Of a stretch of DNA of 52,646 nt, positions 8,535 to 16,178 are shown one piece after another. Each line of letters starts with the position of its first letter. Position 1 is the first letter of the stretch. The translations under genes were made by a program, and so were the position numbers. The stretch is taken from NCBI RefSeq assembly GCF_001667115.1, contig NZ_LZIJ01000190.1:1-52646 (forward strand), read 5' to 3'. The DNA comes from Mycobacterium sp. 852002-51163_SCH5372311 (lineage in GTDB: Bacteria > Actinomycetota > Actinomycetes > Mycobacteriales > Mycobacteriaceae). Under the pieces are notes generated by a model, which was not told where the DNA came from, did not search any database, and saw nothing but the letters and a program-made list of their open reading frames with translations.

Positions 8535-8866
8535 GCCCAATGCCAATGCTGCCAACGGAATTCGCCGAACTCGAGCCGTTCACGGACTGGTGTCTGCCGT
8601 CTGAACCACAGCGCTACGCCAAGCGGCTGGCGAGTTCGATGACGGAGATGAAGGCGTTTTACGACGCGATCACCCCCCGTGCCGAAGAAGCCCTCGCCTT
8701 CTGCGACAAGTTCTCTTTGGACGACTTGCCCGAAGATGTCCTCAATCTCATGCACCTGCTGTACTCGATGATCATGGTGTCGTTCCCGGTGGAGTGCTGG
8801 AAACAGCCCCGGGTTCCCGACTCAGGGGCTTCCACCTTGGACTGCGTGTCCGAGCCCGTTCCGTGA
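8531..8866 (+). CDS. Small partner protein of Rieske oxygenase (copy 1), unknown family
   Basis: About 111 residues, paralogous to the product at 13084. Both share a 'LP.EFAELE' type start, a conserved 'WCLP.E..R' box, 'FYD', 'A..FCDKF.LD.LP.D.LNL.HL.YS.IMV', and end in 'EPVP'. No metal-binding motif or signal peptide is seen; it is predicted helical and cytosolic. It is too short and unlike a classical Rieske beta subunit (about 170 residues). GTG 8531 gives a GTGA overlap with the oxygenase stop, the same arrangement as in copy 2; ATG 8540 is the alternative start. The strict pairing suggests an accessory subunit or assembly factor of the oxygenase, which is inference. Confidence 0.8.
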   Translation: MSPMPMLPTEFAELEPFTDWCLPSEPQRYAKRLASSMTEMKAFYDAITPRAEEALAFCDKFSLDDLPEDVLNLMHLLYSMIMVSFPVECWKQPRVPDSGASTLDCVSEPVP

Positions 8867-10137
8867 CCGGTACGACCGTCCTGCGCGCGGCCCGATGGGC
8901 TGACGCCGACACCGGCGAGGTTCGCTCACCGGCGGTGGTGGTGGTCGACGGTGACCGTATTACCGCGGTCAATCCGGCTGGGCCAGAACCGGATTCGGCC
9001 ACGGTCATCGACCTCGGAAATGTCACGCTGCTGCCCGGCCTGATGGATATGGAGCTCAACCTGTTCATCGGCGGGCCCGGCGGTCCGGAGGGGCTGCCGG
9101 CGCCGATGCACGGCGTCCAGGACGACCCGGCGTACCGCACCCTGCGTGCTGCGGTCAACGCGCGCACCACGCTGCAGGCCGGCTTCACCACGGTGCGCAA
9201 CCTCGGGCTCATGGTGAAAACGGGTGGCTACCTTCTCGATGTCGCCCTTCAGCGCGCCATCGACCAGGGCTGGCACGACGGGCCGCGAATCTATCCCGCC
9301 GGGCATGCCGTCACTCCGTACGGCGGCCATTTGGACCCGACGGTATTTCAGCGGTTGGCTCCCGGGATCATGCCGCTGTCGGTGGCCGAGGGAATCGCCA
9401 ACGGAGTGCCGGACGTAATCGCCTGTGTCCGCTACCAGATTCGCCACGGCGCCAAGCTGATCAAGGTGTCGGCGTCGGGCGGAGTCATGTCGCACAGCAC
9501 CGCTCCCGGCTCCCAGCAGTACTCCGACGCGGAGTTTGCCGCGATAGCCGACGAAGCGCATCGGGCAGGGGTGCGAGTGGCCGCCCACGCCGTGGGCGAT
9601 ACCGCGATACAGGCTTGTATCCGCGCTGGTATCGACTGCATCGAACACGGCTTTCTGGCCAGCGACGAGACGATCCAGATGATGGTTGATCACGGCACAT
9701 TCTTGGTCTCGACCACCTACCTGACCGAGGCGATGGCCATCGACCGAATCGCGCCGGAACTGCGAAAGAAGGCCGAAGATGTCTTCCCGAAGGCAAAGTC
9801 CATGCTGCCCAAGGCAATCGCGGCAGGGGTGCGCATTGCCTGTGGCACCGACGCACCGGCCATCCCGCACGGCCAGAACGCCAAGGAACTTCGGGCTCTG
9901 GTCGATCGCGGCATGACACCTATGCAGGCGATCCGGGCCGCCACCGTGGTGGCCGCCGAACTGGTCGACGCCGACGACGAACTGGGCCGCCTCGCCCCCG
10001 GCTTTCTCGCCGACATCATCGCTGTGCCGGGAAATCCGGCACAGGACATCGCAACCACACTCAACGTCTCGTTCGTGATGAAAAACGGCCGAATCTACAG
10101 AAGCCCGACCGAAGGCCCGAGCGAAAGGGTCGAATGA
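8863..10137 (+). CDS. Amidohydrolase (imidazolonepropionase/prolidase-like metal-dependent hydrolase)
   Basis: A 424-residue member of the metal-dependent amidohydrolase superfamily. The N-terminal beta-sandwich is followed by 'LLPGLMDMELN', where the usual H-x-H metal pair of PGLIDxHxH is replaced by E-L-N. Further on come 'LIKVSASGG' (a Lys at the carboxylated-lysine position), 'VAAHAVG', 'CIEHG' and the late 'ACGTDAP'. Loss of the first HxH is notable, so metal binding must differ or be partial. GTG 8863 overlaps the small protein's stop by 4 nt (GTGA), and the gene ends in an ATGA overlap with marR. Likely reaction: hydrolysis of an amide or cyclic C-N bond in the pathway's substrate; which bond is unknown. 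Confidence 0.8.
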   Translation: MTGTTVLRAARWADADTGEVRSPAVVVVDGDRITAVNPAGPEPDSATVIDLGNVTLLPGLMDMELNLFIGGPGGPEGLPAPMHGVQDDPAYRTLRAAVNARTTLQAGFTTVRNLGLMVKTGGYLLDVALQRAIDQGWHDGPRIYPAGHAVTPYGGHLDPTVFQRLAPGIMPLSVAEGIANGVPDVIACVRYQIRHGAKLIKVSASGGVMSHSTAPGSQQYSDAEFAAIADEAHRAGVRVAAHAVGDTAIQACIRAGIDCIEHGFLASDETIQMMVDHGTFLVSTTYLTEAMAIDRIAPELRKKAEDVFPKAKSMLPKAIAAGVRIACGTDAPAIPHGQNAKELRALVDRGMTPMQAIRAATVVAAELVDADDELGRLAPGFLADIIAVPGNPAQDIATTLNVSFVMKNGRIYRSPTEGPSERVE

Positions 10138-10604
10138 TGGCAGAGACCGGCATGGAACTCACCGACCACATCCTGTGGCTGCTCAAGCAGGCCTTCTACC
10201 ATTCGCTGACCACCATCAATGAAGCGATGCGTGCTCATGGCGTGAGCACGGCGCAGATCGGTGTGCTGCGCCAGCTCGCCAACGAGCCGGGTCTGTCCGG
10301 AGCCGATCTCGCCAGGCGGCTGCTGATCAGCCCGCAAGGGGTGCAGGCCGCCCTGACTTCGCTGGAACGACGCGGCCTGGTGGAAAGGAAGAAGGATCCG
10401 CAGCATGGGCGCATTCTGCAGTGCTACCTCACCGGAGAAGGCCGCAGCGTGGCCGCGACCGTGGTCAGTAGCGCGCTGTCGGCTCATGAGCAGGTTTTCG
10501 GGGTGCTCAGTGCCCAGGAGCAGGAGACCCTGCGCGAACTGCTGGGCCGTGTGGTCGAAAAGGGAACGGGGCACGAGCTTTTCACTGACCACCCCGAAGA
10601 GTGA
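10134..10604 (+). CDS. MarR-family transcriptional regulator
   Basis: A 156-residue winged-helix regulator. The MarR core is visible: a dimerisation helix, 'GVLRQLANEPGLSGADLARRLLISPQGVQAALTSLERRGLVER' as the HTH with recognition helix, a wing with 'KDPQHGR', and a closing helix rich in Glu/Leu. The start is ATG 10134, in an ATGA overlap with the amidohydrolase; a second ATG follows directly. It is the last gene of the Rieske-1 unit and lies just before the second unit, whose promoter region carries an inverted repeat. It is therefore the obvious local regulator of both units, probably released by an aromatic or similar small ligand. Confidence 0.85.
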   Translation: MMAETGMELTDHILWLLKQAFYHSLTTINEAMRAHGVSTAQIGVLRQLANEPGLSGADLARRLLISPQGVQAALTSLERRGLVERKKDPQHGRILQCYLTGEGRSVAATVVSSALSAHEQVFGVLSAQEQETLRELLGRVVEKGTGHELFTDHPEE

Positions 10605-10636
10605 CGTCGAGGTTCACCGGCCGTGCCGGGGCGATG

Positions 10637-10672
10637 TATCTAGTACTTGAGATTAATGACAAGTAGTTGATA
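10637..10672. promoter_or_regulatory. Inverted-repeat operator upstream of the ferredoxin operon
   Basis: The arms TATCTAGTACTTG (10637-10649) and CAAGTAGTTGATA (10660-10672) are inverted repeats matching at 11 of 13 positions, with a 10-nt spacer. The right arm with its flanks equals, in reverse complement, the element at 7157-7171. It lies in the 79-nt gap between marR (ends 10604) and the ferredoxin gene (starts 10684), 11 nt before the ATG, so a bound protein would block transcription or initiation. The likely ligand protein is the MarR regulator just upstream. Confidence 0.65.
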
Positions 10673-10683
10673 TCGTTGCCGGG

Positions 10684-11028
10684 ATGCCAGATTCCCCTGC
10701 TCTGCCGTACGTCGATTCCGCACGGGCGGACACCGGTGATCTCGACGACGTCGCCACCGCCGAGGTGACGATCGAACTCGGTGGGCGGACCAAGACGGTG
10801 ACCTACTCGCACGGCGACACGTTGTTGCAGACCGCGCGCATGGCTGGGCTGGCGGCACCGTCGTCATGCGAAGTCGGCAACTGTGGAACATGTATGGCGC
10901 GGTTGACCGAAGGCTCCGCGCGGATGCTCAACAACGACGCACTCGACGACGACGAGGTGGCCGAAGGGTGGATCCTGACCTGTCAGGGCCTGCCGACCAG
11001 CCGGACCGTGCGGGTGGTCTACGAATGA
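10684..11028 (+). CDS. Plant-type [2Fe-2S] ferredoxin
   Basis: A 114-residue protein with the classical plant-type cluster signature C-E-V-G-N-C-G-T-C (C-x4-C-x2-C) and the fourth cysteine in 'LTCQG' near the C-terminus. A ~25-residue N-terminal extension precedes the 'AEVTIELGGRTKTVTYSHGDTLLQTARMAGL' ferredoxin fold. The isolated domain has no fused flavin reductase, so it is an electron shuttle. It is the first gene of the second unit, immediately behind the inverted repeat at 10637-10672. The obvious clients are the two Rieske oxygenases. No ferredoxin reductase is encoded in the window, so one from elsewhere must serve it. Confidence 0.9.
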   Translation: MPDSPALPYVDSARADTGDLDDVATAEVTIELGGRTKTVTYSHGDTLLQTARMAGLAAPSSCEVGNCGTCMARLTEGSARMLNNDALDDDEVAEGWILTCQGLPTSRTVRVVYE

Positions 11029-11040
11029 ACAGGACCTGCG

Positions 11041-11793
11041 ATGCCAACTAAGTCTAAAGTCGCGGTGGTGACGGGCGGCGCGTCCGGCATCGGCGAGGCC
11101 ACCTGCCGGGAACTGGCGCGGCGGGGGCTGAAGGTCGCGGTGCTCGACGTCAACGAGGAAGCGGCGCAACGAGTTACCGACGAACTACGGGCCAACGGAG
11201 CTGCGGCTCTTGCGGTCTGCGCCGATGTCACCGACCGCGTCGCCGTCGAGCAGGCGTTCGCCAAAGTTCGCAGCGAACTGGGGCCGGTTTCGGTACTGGT
11301 GACCAGCGCCGGGCTGTTCGGCTACTCGGCGTTTACCGACATCACCGCCGAGGCCTGGGCGCGGGTAATCGACGTCAACCTGAACGGCACTTTTCATTGC
11401 TGTCAAGTCGCGTTGCCGGACATGTTGACCGCGAAATGGGGCAGGATCGTGTTGATTTCGTCGTCGAGTGCCCAACGCGGATCGCCTTTCGCAGCCCACT
11501 ATGCGGCGGCCAAGGGCGCGGTGCTCACGCTCGCCAAGTCGCTGGCCCGCGAGTACGCCGCGCAGGGAATCACGGTAAACACCATCCCCCCCTCGGGCAT
11601 CGAGACGCCGATGCAGCATCAATCACAGGCCGCAGGGTACCTGGGGTCCAATGAACAGATCGCCGCCAATATCCCGGTGGGCTACTTGGGAACTGGAGCC
11701 GACATCGCCGCGGCGGTGGGTTTCCTGTGCTCCGACGAGGCCCGATTCATCACGGGTCAGGTCCTGGGCGTCAACGGCGGTGCGGTGCTATGA
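11041..11793 (+). CDS. Short-chain dehydrogenase/reductase (classical SDR)
   Basis: A 250-residue classical SDR. The cofactor motif TGGASGIG sits at about residues 11-18 and is followed by the NAD-type acidic residue in 'VLDVN'. The NAG-like motif reads 'SAGLFG'. The catalytic set is Ser in 'LISSSSAQ', Tyr-x-x-x-Lys in 'HYAAAKG' and the upstream Asn in 'DVNLNG'. The C-terminus has the usual 'ITGQVLGVNGG'. The start ATG 11041 follows an AGGA ribosome site. It lies 12 nt after the ferredoxin and 13 nt before Rieske gene 2. Role: oxidation or reduction of an alcohol/ketone intermediate, perhaps cis-diol dehydrogenation after the oxygenase step, which is inference. Confidence 0.88.
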   Translation: MPTKSKVAVVTGGASGIGEATCRELARRGLKVAVLDVNEEAAQRVTDELRANGAAALAVCADVTDRVAVEQAFAKVRSELGPVSVLVTSAGLFGYSAFTDITAEAWARVIDVNLNGTFHCCQVALPDMLTAKWGRIVLISSSSAQRGSPFAAHYAAAKGAVLTLAKSLAREYAAQGITVNTIPPSGIETPMQHQSQAAGYLGSNEQIAANIPVGYLGTGADIAAAVGFLCSDEARFITGQVLGVNGGAVL

Positions 11794-11806
11794 CAGGGAG
11801 GTCACG

Positions 11807-13087
11807 ATGACACGATCGGCAAGACCCGCGGAAGGATCGCGGGGATCCTGGACCGAGCACTACCCGGATTTGGGCACCGGCCCAATATCTTTCAAAGACT
11901 CCACGTCTGCAGAATTCTTCGAACTCGAACGCGAAGCGGTCTTCAAACGGGCCTGGCTCAACGTGGCCCGGGTTGAGGAACTGCCGCGAACCGGTAGCTA
12001 TGTGACCAAGGAAATCGAGGTCGCGCGCGTCTCGGTCATCTTGGTCAGAGGCCGAGACGACGGCATTCGTGCGTTCTACAACGTCTGCCGGCACCGGGGA
12101 AACAAGTTGGTGTGGAACGACTTTCCCGGTGAGGAAACTCGCGGGACCTGTCGGCAATTCACCTGTAAGTACCACGGTTGGCGCTACGGTCTGGACGGCG
12201 CCCTGAACTTCGTGCAGCAGGAGTCCGAGTTCTTCGACCTCGACCCGGCCGACTACGGGTTGCGTCCCGTGCACTGCGACGTCTGGAACGGATTCGTCTT
12301 CATCAATTTCGACGAGGAGCCTCGGCAGAACCTCCGCGAGTTCCTGGGCCCGATGATCACCGCGCTGGACGACTACCCATTCGGCAAGTTGACCGAACGC
12401 TACGAATGGGTCGCACACAACAACAGCAATTGGAAGATCTTCGCCGATGCGTTCCAGGAGTACTACCACGTGCCCTCGCTGCATCCGCAACAGGTGCCGC
12501 CGGAGGTGCGCGACCCGAACGCCGGATTCACCTGCGGGCACTTCCAACTCGACGGCCCGCACCGGCTGGTGTCCACGGCGGGCCGGCGCCGGTGGCTGCT
12601 GCCGCCGGAGTACATGTACCCCATCGAGCGGGCCACCCAAAGCGGACTCGTCGGTCCATGGCGCACCCCCGACATCGGTGAGCTGCCGGCCGGGCTCAAC
12701 CCTGGTGGCATCGAACCGTGGGGGATAAGCAATTTCCAGATCTTCCCCAACACCGAAATCCTGATCTACGGCGGCTGGTACCTGCTTTACCGGTACTGGC
12801 CCACCTCGTACAACACGCACCGCTTCGAGGCCTACACCTATTTCCACCCGGCGCGCAGCGTGCGCGAACGCGTCGAACACGAAGTCGCGGCGGTGGTGCT
12901 CAAAGAGTTCGCGCTGCAGGACGCCGGCATGCTCGGTGGGACACAGGCCGCACTGGAGTACGGCGTCGTCGACGAGTTCCCGCTCAACGACCAGGAGATT
13001 TTGGTGCGCCACCTGCACAAGGTGGTCGTCGACTGGGTCGATGAATACCGGGCGGGGCGCCGCGATAAGGCACCGGTGGGAGTGTGA
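11807..13087 (+). CDS. Rieske non-heme iron oxygenase, alpha subunit (copy 2)
   Basis: A 426-residue paralogue of the product at 7266. Ligands for the Rieske cluster are C94/H96 and C120/H123, with the same unusually long 23-residue gap and the extra Cys just before the second pair ('TCRQFTC'). The iron site reads 'QEYYHVPSLH', again with Glu where Asp is usual. The ATG at 11807 is preceded by a CAGGGAG ribosome site. The frame is open upstream into the SDR gene, but homology to copy 1 supports this start. A 4-nt overlap links it to its small partner. Divergence between the copies is greatest in the substrate-pocket half, so the two may act on different substrates or steps. Confidence 0.9.
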   Translation: MTRSARPAEGSRGSWTEHYPDLGTGPISFKDSTSAEFFELEREAVFKRAWLNVARVEELPRTGSYVTKEIEVARVSVILVRGRDDGIRAFYNVCRHRGNKLVWNDFPGEETRGTCRQFTCKYHGWRYGLDGALNFVQQESEFFDLDPADYGLRPVHCDVWNGFVFINFDEEPRQNLREFLGPMITALDDYPFGKLTERYEWVAHNNSNWKIFADAFQEYYHVPSLHPQQVPPEVRDPNAGFTCGHFQLDGPHRLVSTAGRRRWLLPPEYMYPIERATQSGLVGPWRTPDIGELPAGLNPGGIEPWGISNFQIFPNTEILIYGGWYLLYRYWPTSYNTHRFEAYTYFHPARSVRERVEHEVAAVVLKEFALQDAGMLGGTQAALEYGVVDEFPLNDQEILVRHLHKVVVDWVDEYRAGRRDKAPVGV

Positions 13088-13425
13088 CCATGTCAGATAC
13101 ATTGCTGCCCAGCGCATTTGCCGAACTGGAGGCATATGCCCAAACCTGGTGCCTGCCAACCGAAACCGAACGGTGGAACGCCCGGATGACAAGCACCATG
13201 CCCGAGATGCAGGAGTTCTACGACGCGTTCTTCCCGCGACTGGAAGAAGCCATCGAATACTGTGACAAGTTCCCGCTCGACGGTTTGCCTGACGATGCGC
13301 TCAACCTGCTGCACCTGATCTATTCGCTGATCATGGTCGCGATGGCGGTGGAGGTCATGCACCAGCCCACCCCGGTCAACGCCGCTGATGCGGTGATGAT
13401 CCGCACCGTCGAACCAGTGCCGTGA
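13084..13425 (+). CDS. Small partner protein of Rieske oxygenase (copy 2), unknown family
   Basis: A 113-residue paralogue of the product at 8531. Conserved are the 'SAFAELEAY' start region, 'WCLPTETERW', 'MQEFYDAF', 'YCDKFPLDGLPDDALNLLHL' and the final 'EPVP'. The GTG at 13084 forms a GTGA overlap with the oxygenase; ATG 13090 is possible. No enzymatic motif is visible. The invariant cysteines in 'WCLP' and 'CDKF' appear in both copies and could bind a metal or form part of a contact surface. Because the oxygenase and this gene were duplicated as a unit, they probably act together. Confidence 0.8.
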   Translation: MTMSDTLLPSAFAELEAYAQTWCLPTETERWNARMTSTMPEMQEFYDAFFPRLEEAIEYCDKFPLDGLPDDALNLLHLIYSLIMVAMAVEVMHQPTPVNAADAVMIRTVEPVP

Positions 13426-13450
13426 GTCGGCGAACCAGGAAGGCCCGGCC

Positions 13451-14296
13451 ATGAGTCTGCTCACCATCACCAAGCTCACCGAGTCGGTCGGCGCGGAAGT
13501 CTCCGGCCTCGATTTGGCCGGTGCTGCCGCAGACGAGTCGATCGGCGCCACGATCCTTGATGCGCTGGAAGCCAACGGAGTCTTGGTTTTTCGCAACCTA
13601 CAGCTCGATCCTGAGGCGCAGGTCGCCTTCTGCCGCCGCCTCGGCGAGATCGATCACTCCTCCGACGGGCATCATCCGGTTGCCGGAATCTACCCGATCA
13701 CCCTTGACCCGTCGAAGAATTCGTCGGCAGCCTACTTGAAGGCCACATTTGACTGGCACATCGATGGGTGCACGCCGCTCGGTGAGGAGTATCCGCAAAA
13801 AGCCACGGTTCTGTCGGCGGTGCAGGTCGCCGACCGGGGCGGAGAAACCGAATTCGCCAATTCCTACGCGGCGTACGACGCACTGAGCCCAGCGGAAAAA
13901 GAGCGGTTTGGTTCACTGCGCGTCGTGCATTCCTTGGAGGCATCACAGCGGCGTGTCACACCCGAACCCACTCCGGAGCAGCTGGCACGATGGCGATCCC
14001 GGCCCACGCATGAGCATCCGTTGGTGTGGACCCACCGCAGCGGCCGAAAATCGCTGGTGCTAGGTGCTTCAGCCGACTATGTCGTAGGGATGGACGTCGA
14101 AGAGGGCCGCGCCCTACTGTCTGAATTGCTCGAGCGAGCGACCACCCGCGACCGCGTCTACAGCCATGCCTGGTCGGTCGGCGACACGGTCATCTGGGAC
14201 AACCGCGGGGTCTTGCATCGAGCGGCTCCCTACGACCCGGATTCGCAACGCGAAATGTTGCGGACCACTGTGCTCGGCGACGAACCAATTCAGTAG
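13451..14296 (+). CDS. TauD/TfdA-family Fe(II)/2-oxoglutarate dioxygenase
   Basis: A 281-residue dioxygenase of the usual length. The iron triad is visible: H103-x-D105 in 'FDWHIDG' and the distal His256 in 'WDNRGVLHRA'. The 2-oxoglutarate-binding Arg lies about 11 residues later in 'MLRTTVLG'. The ATG at 13451 has an AGGAAGG ribosome site and lies 25 nt after the small protein. Family members hydroxylate sulfonates, aryloxyacetates, amines and similar compounds, often breaking a C-S, C-O or C-N bond by hydroxylating the neighbouring carbon. In this operon it probably performs one oxidative step beside the Rieske enzymes. The substrate is unknown. Confidence 0.88.
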   Translation: MSLLTITKLTESVGAEVSGLDLAGAAADESIGATILDALEANGVLVFRNLQLDPEAQVAFCRRLGEIDHSSDGHHPVAGIYPITLDPSKNSSAAYLKATFDWHIDGCTPLGEEYPQKATVLSAVQVADRGGETEFANSYAAYDALSPAEKERFGSLRVVHSLEASQRRVTPEPTPEQLARWRSRPTHEHPLVWTHRSGRKSLVLGASADYVVGMDVEEGRALLSELLERATTRDRVYSHAWSVGDTVIWDNRGVLHRAAPYDPDSQREMLRTTVLGDEPIQ

Positions 14297-14325
14297 ATGA
14301 CCAAGAAAGACGAAGAAAGACGAAG

Positions 14326-14655
14326 ATGGCTAAGAGTTTGTTACTGGTCGAAAGCAAGCCCGCCGCAACGGCATCGGCCGAGGAATACCACAAATGGCAC
14401 GAGCACACTCACATACCTGAGATGCTGAACGTCGAAGGATTCGTCTCTGCCCGCCGCTGGCGTGCCGACAACGGCGAATCGTTCATCACCCTCTACGAGA
14501 TCGACACGGATGTCGACACTGCTCGCGCCAACCTGAACGCGGCGTTGCGGGACGGGCAGATGTCCAGGCCGGTAGCCGTCGAGACCCAACCGCCTCCGGT
14601 GATGCGTTACTTGAGCGCAGTCGGCGACGACGACACGTGCACCCGCAACGGCTAA
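14326..14655 (+). CDS. Small EthD/Dabb-like dimeric barrel protein
   Basis: 109 residues. The pattern 'KSLLLVESKP', 'EEYHKWHEHTHIPEMLNVEGFVSARRWR' (paired histidines before an I-P-E) and 'FITLYEID' fits the ferredoxin-like alpha/beta barrel (EthD/Dabb) proteins. These often accompany oxygenase pathways and may carry out cyclisation, degradation or product handling. The region just before the ATG carries a 10-bp tandem duplication (AAGAAAGACG at 14303-14322), which sits where the ribosome site should be. It is the last gene of the ferredoxin-Rieske-2 unit. The fold call is fair; no reaction can be assigned. Confidence 0.7.
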   Translation: MAKSLLLVESKPAATASAEEYHKWHEHTHIPEMLNVEGFVSARRWRADNGESFITLYEIDTDVDTARANLNAALRDGQMSRPVAVETQPPPVMRYLSAVGDDDTCTRNG

Positions 14656-14811
14656 CGCCATTGCTCGGGTAATGGCTGATCTTGCCATGAGGAAGATTCG
14701 ATGACGAGATCACTCGCCAGATAATTCGACCGCGCCGGCCTGTACCGGTGGACCACGCGGAGCGGTTTCGATGACCGGCGAACGGCCCGGCTGCCCGCAC
14801 TGATCTGCCGG

Positions 14812-14942
14812 CGCGCGTGAAATGACGGCATCGCGCGTGAAGTGACGGCGTTCGCTGTGAATGTACGGCGAGGATCGGCGCGAATTTTCGCCCGGAATTC
14901 ACCCGTGAAGCCCAGGCTTCACACGCAAAGCCCAGGCTTCAC
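14812..14942. repeat. Intergenic repeat block: 20-bp tandem repeats and a stem-loop
   Basis: In the 362-nt gap between the EthD-like gene and the GH16 remnant. Three degenerate 20-bp units begin near 14812, 14832 and 14852, of the type CGCGTGAA(A/G)TGACGGC. Next is GTGAAGCCCAGGCTTCAC (14905-14922), a perfect palindrome with 8-bp arms. A partial copy of its right half (AAAGCCCAGGCTTCACA) follows at 14928. The wording (GTGAA..., AAAGCC...) is like the repeat near 28.1 kb, so this may belong to a dispersed intergenic family; the stem-loop could also end transcription. The first part of the gap (14656-14811) shows nothing recognisable. Confidence 0.55.
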
Positions 14943-15017
14943 AACCAAATGACATCGACCGACGCGGCAGTCAATTCGCCTGCCGTAACGCGCTACATCA
15001 CGGGCTGATATCGTCCC

Positions 15018-15249
15018 TTGCTTGTGCCTGTCATCGATCGTCGACGCATGATGCTGGCGACGGGATTTGGGGCTCTGGCGGCACGGCATCGAGGATCTCA
15101 ACGATCCGATCCGGGAGTGGCCGTTCAACGATCCCGGCTACACGATGTTCCCCGTGCTGAACCTGGCAGTGGGTGGTTCAGGGGGTGGGGACCCGGCGCG
15201 GGGGAACTACCCGATGGAGATGCTGGTCGACTGGGTTCGTGTCTTTTGA
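15018..15249 (+). pseudogene. Decayed GH16 glycoside hydrolase (large internal deletion)
   Basis: The 5' end encodes a Tat-like leader start (I-D-R-R-R-M-M-L-A-T-G-F-G-A-L-A), nearly identical to that of the intact gene at 15337. In a different frame, from about 15090, the sequence encodes only the last ~50 residues of a GH16 domain ('WPFNDPGYTMFP', 'NLAVGGSGGGDPARGNYP', 'LVDWVRVF'). The whole catalytic middle, including the E-x-D-x-x-E motif, is missing and the two ends are out of frame. This is a remnant of a tandem duplicate of the downstream gene. Confidence 0.8.
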
Positions 15250-15336
15250 TGCGTACCGGGCTGGCGCGTGGTTTCATAACACCGTTTGCGGAGTTCCGAG
15301 TCGGAGGTCCCGATCTAACGATTGGTGGTATTTGAG

Positions 15337-16161
15337 ATGGATCGTCGCCGCATGTTGTTGACGACGGGGCTAGGCATGCTGGCGGCTGCAGCGGCGATGC
15401 CCGTGCCCGAAGCCTTGGCGCAGCCGGCGCCGCCGCAAGCGCCCGCCGGCGCCGGTGGGCCCTTCATATTCCAGGACGAGTTCGACGGACCCGCGGGCGC
15501 AGGCCCGGATCCGGGGAAGTGGACGGTGCAGACCTGGCAGGACGATGTGTTTCCGCAGGTCGATGGGATCTACCGGGACGATCGCCGAAATGTGTTCCTG
15601 GACGGCAACTCCAACCTCGTGCTGCGCGCCACCAATGAGATGGGGCAGTACTACACCGGCAAACTGCGCGGCAACTTTCGCAGCATGATCAACCAGACCT
15701 GGGAAGCGCGGATAAAGCTGGACTGCCTGTACCCCGGCCTCTGGGCCGCGTTCTGGGGCGTCAACGAGGATCCGGAACCGGACGGCGAGGTCGACATCTT
15801 CGAGTGGTACGGCAACGGCAGCTGGCCCGCGGGAACCACCGTGCACGCCGCGTCCAACGGGAAAACCTGGGAAGGCAAGTCGATTCCCGGTCTGGTCGAC
15901 GGCGGCTGGCACACCTGGCGAATGCAGTGGGCCCAGGACGGATTCCACTTCTCGCGGGACGGAGCACCGTACTTCAGCGTTCCGCCCAAGCCCATCCACG
16001 TCGCCGGCGGCGCTCCCGACGACTTCCGGTGGCCGTTCAACAATCCCGGCTACTGGATGACTCCCATGTTCACGCTCGCGGTCGGTGGGGTCGGTGCCGG
16101 CGACCCGGCGCGGGGTACCTACCCCGCGTCCATGCTCGTCGACTACCTCCGTATTTGGTGA
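15337..16161 (+). CDS. Secreted GH16-family glycoside hydrolase (beta-glucanase-like)
   Basis: 274 residues. The N-terminus 'MDRRRMLLTTG' plus an alanine-rich stretch ending near 'ALAQP' is a twin-arginine-like export signal. The mature domain carries the GH16 catalytic motif GEVDIFEWYG, with nucleophile E151, helper D153 and acid/base E156, on a concanavalin-like beta-sandwich. The C-terminal half has 'WPFNNPGYWM', 'LAVGGVGAGDP' and 'MLVDYLRIW'. ATG 15337 is preferred; the frame extends five codons upstream. It probably cleaves beta-glucan or related glycans outside the cell. The decayed copy just upstream shows that the gene was once tandemly duplicated. Confidence 0.88.
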   Translation: MDRRRMLLTTGLGMLAAAAAMPVPEALAQPAPPQAPAGAGGPFIFQDEFDGPAGAGPDPGKWTVQTWQDDVFPQVDGIYRDDRRNVFLDGNSNLVLRATNEMGQYYTGKLRGNFRSMINQTWEARIKLDCLYPGLWAAFWGVNEDPEPDGEVDIFEWYGNGSWPAGTTVHAASNGKTWEGKSIPGLVDGGWHTWRMQWAQDGFHFSRDGAPYFSVPPKPIHVAGGAPDDFRWPFNNPGYWMTPMFTLAVGGVGAGDPARGTYPASMLVDYLRIW

Positions 16162-16178
16162 GCCGTATCTGGTGAGCC

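Noticed and set aside
11771..13192. 473-codon open frame antisense to the second Rieske gene
   Set aside because: It is a shadow frame in high-GC DNA. The plus-strand gene has the Rieske ligands, a ribosome site and a paralogue, so it is the real one.
14812..14870. Three 20-bp repeats considered as a CRISPR array
   Set aside because: The units are contiguous without spacers, degenerate, and no cas gene is near.
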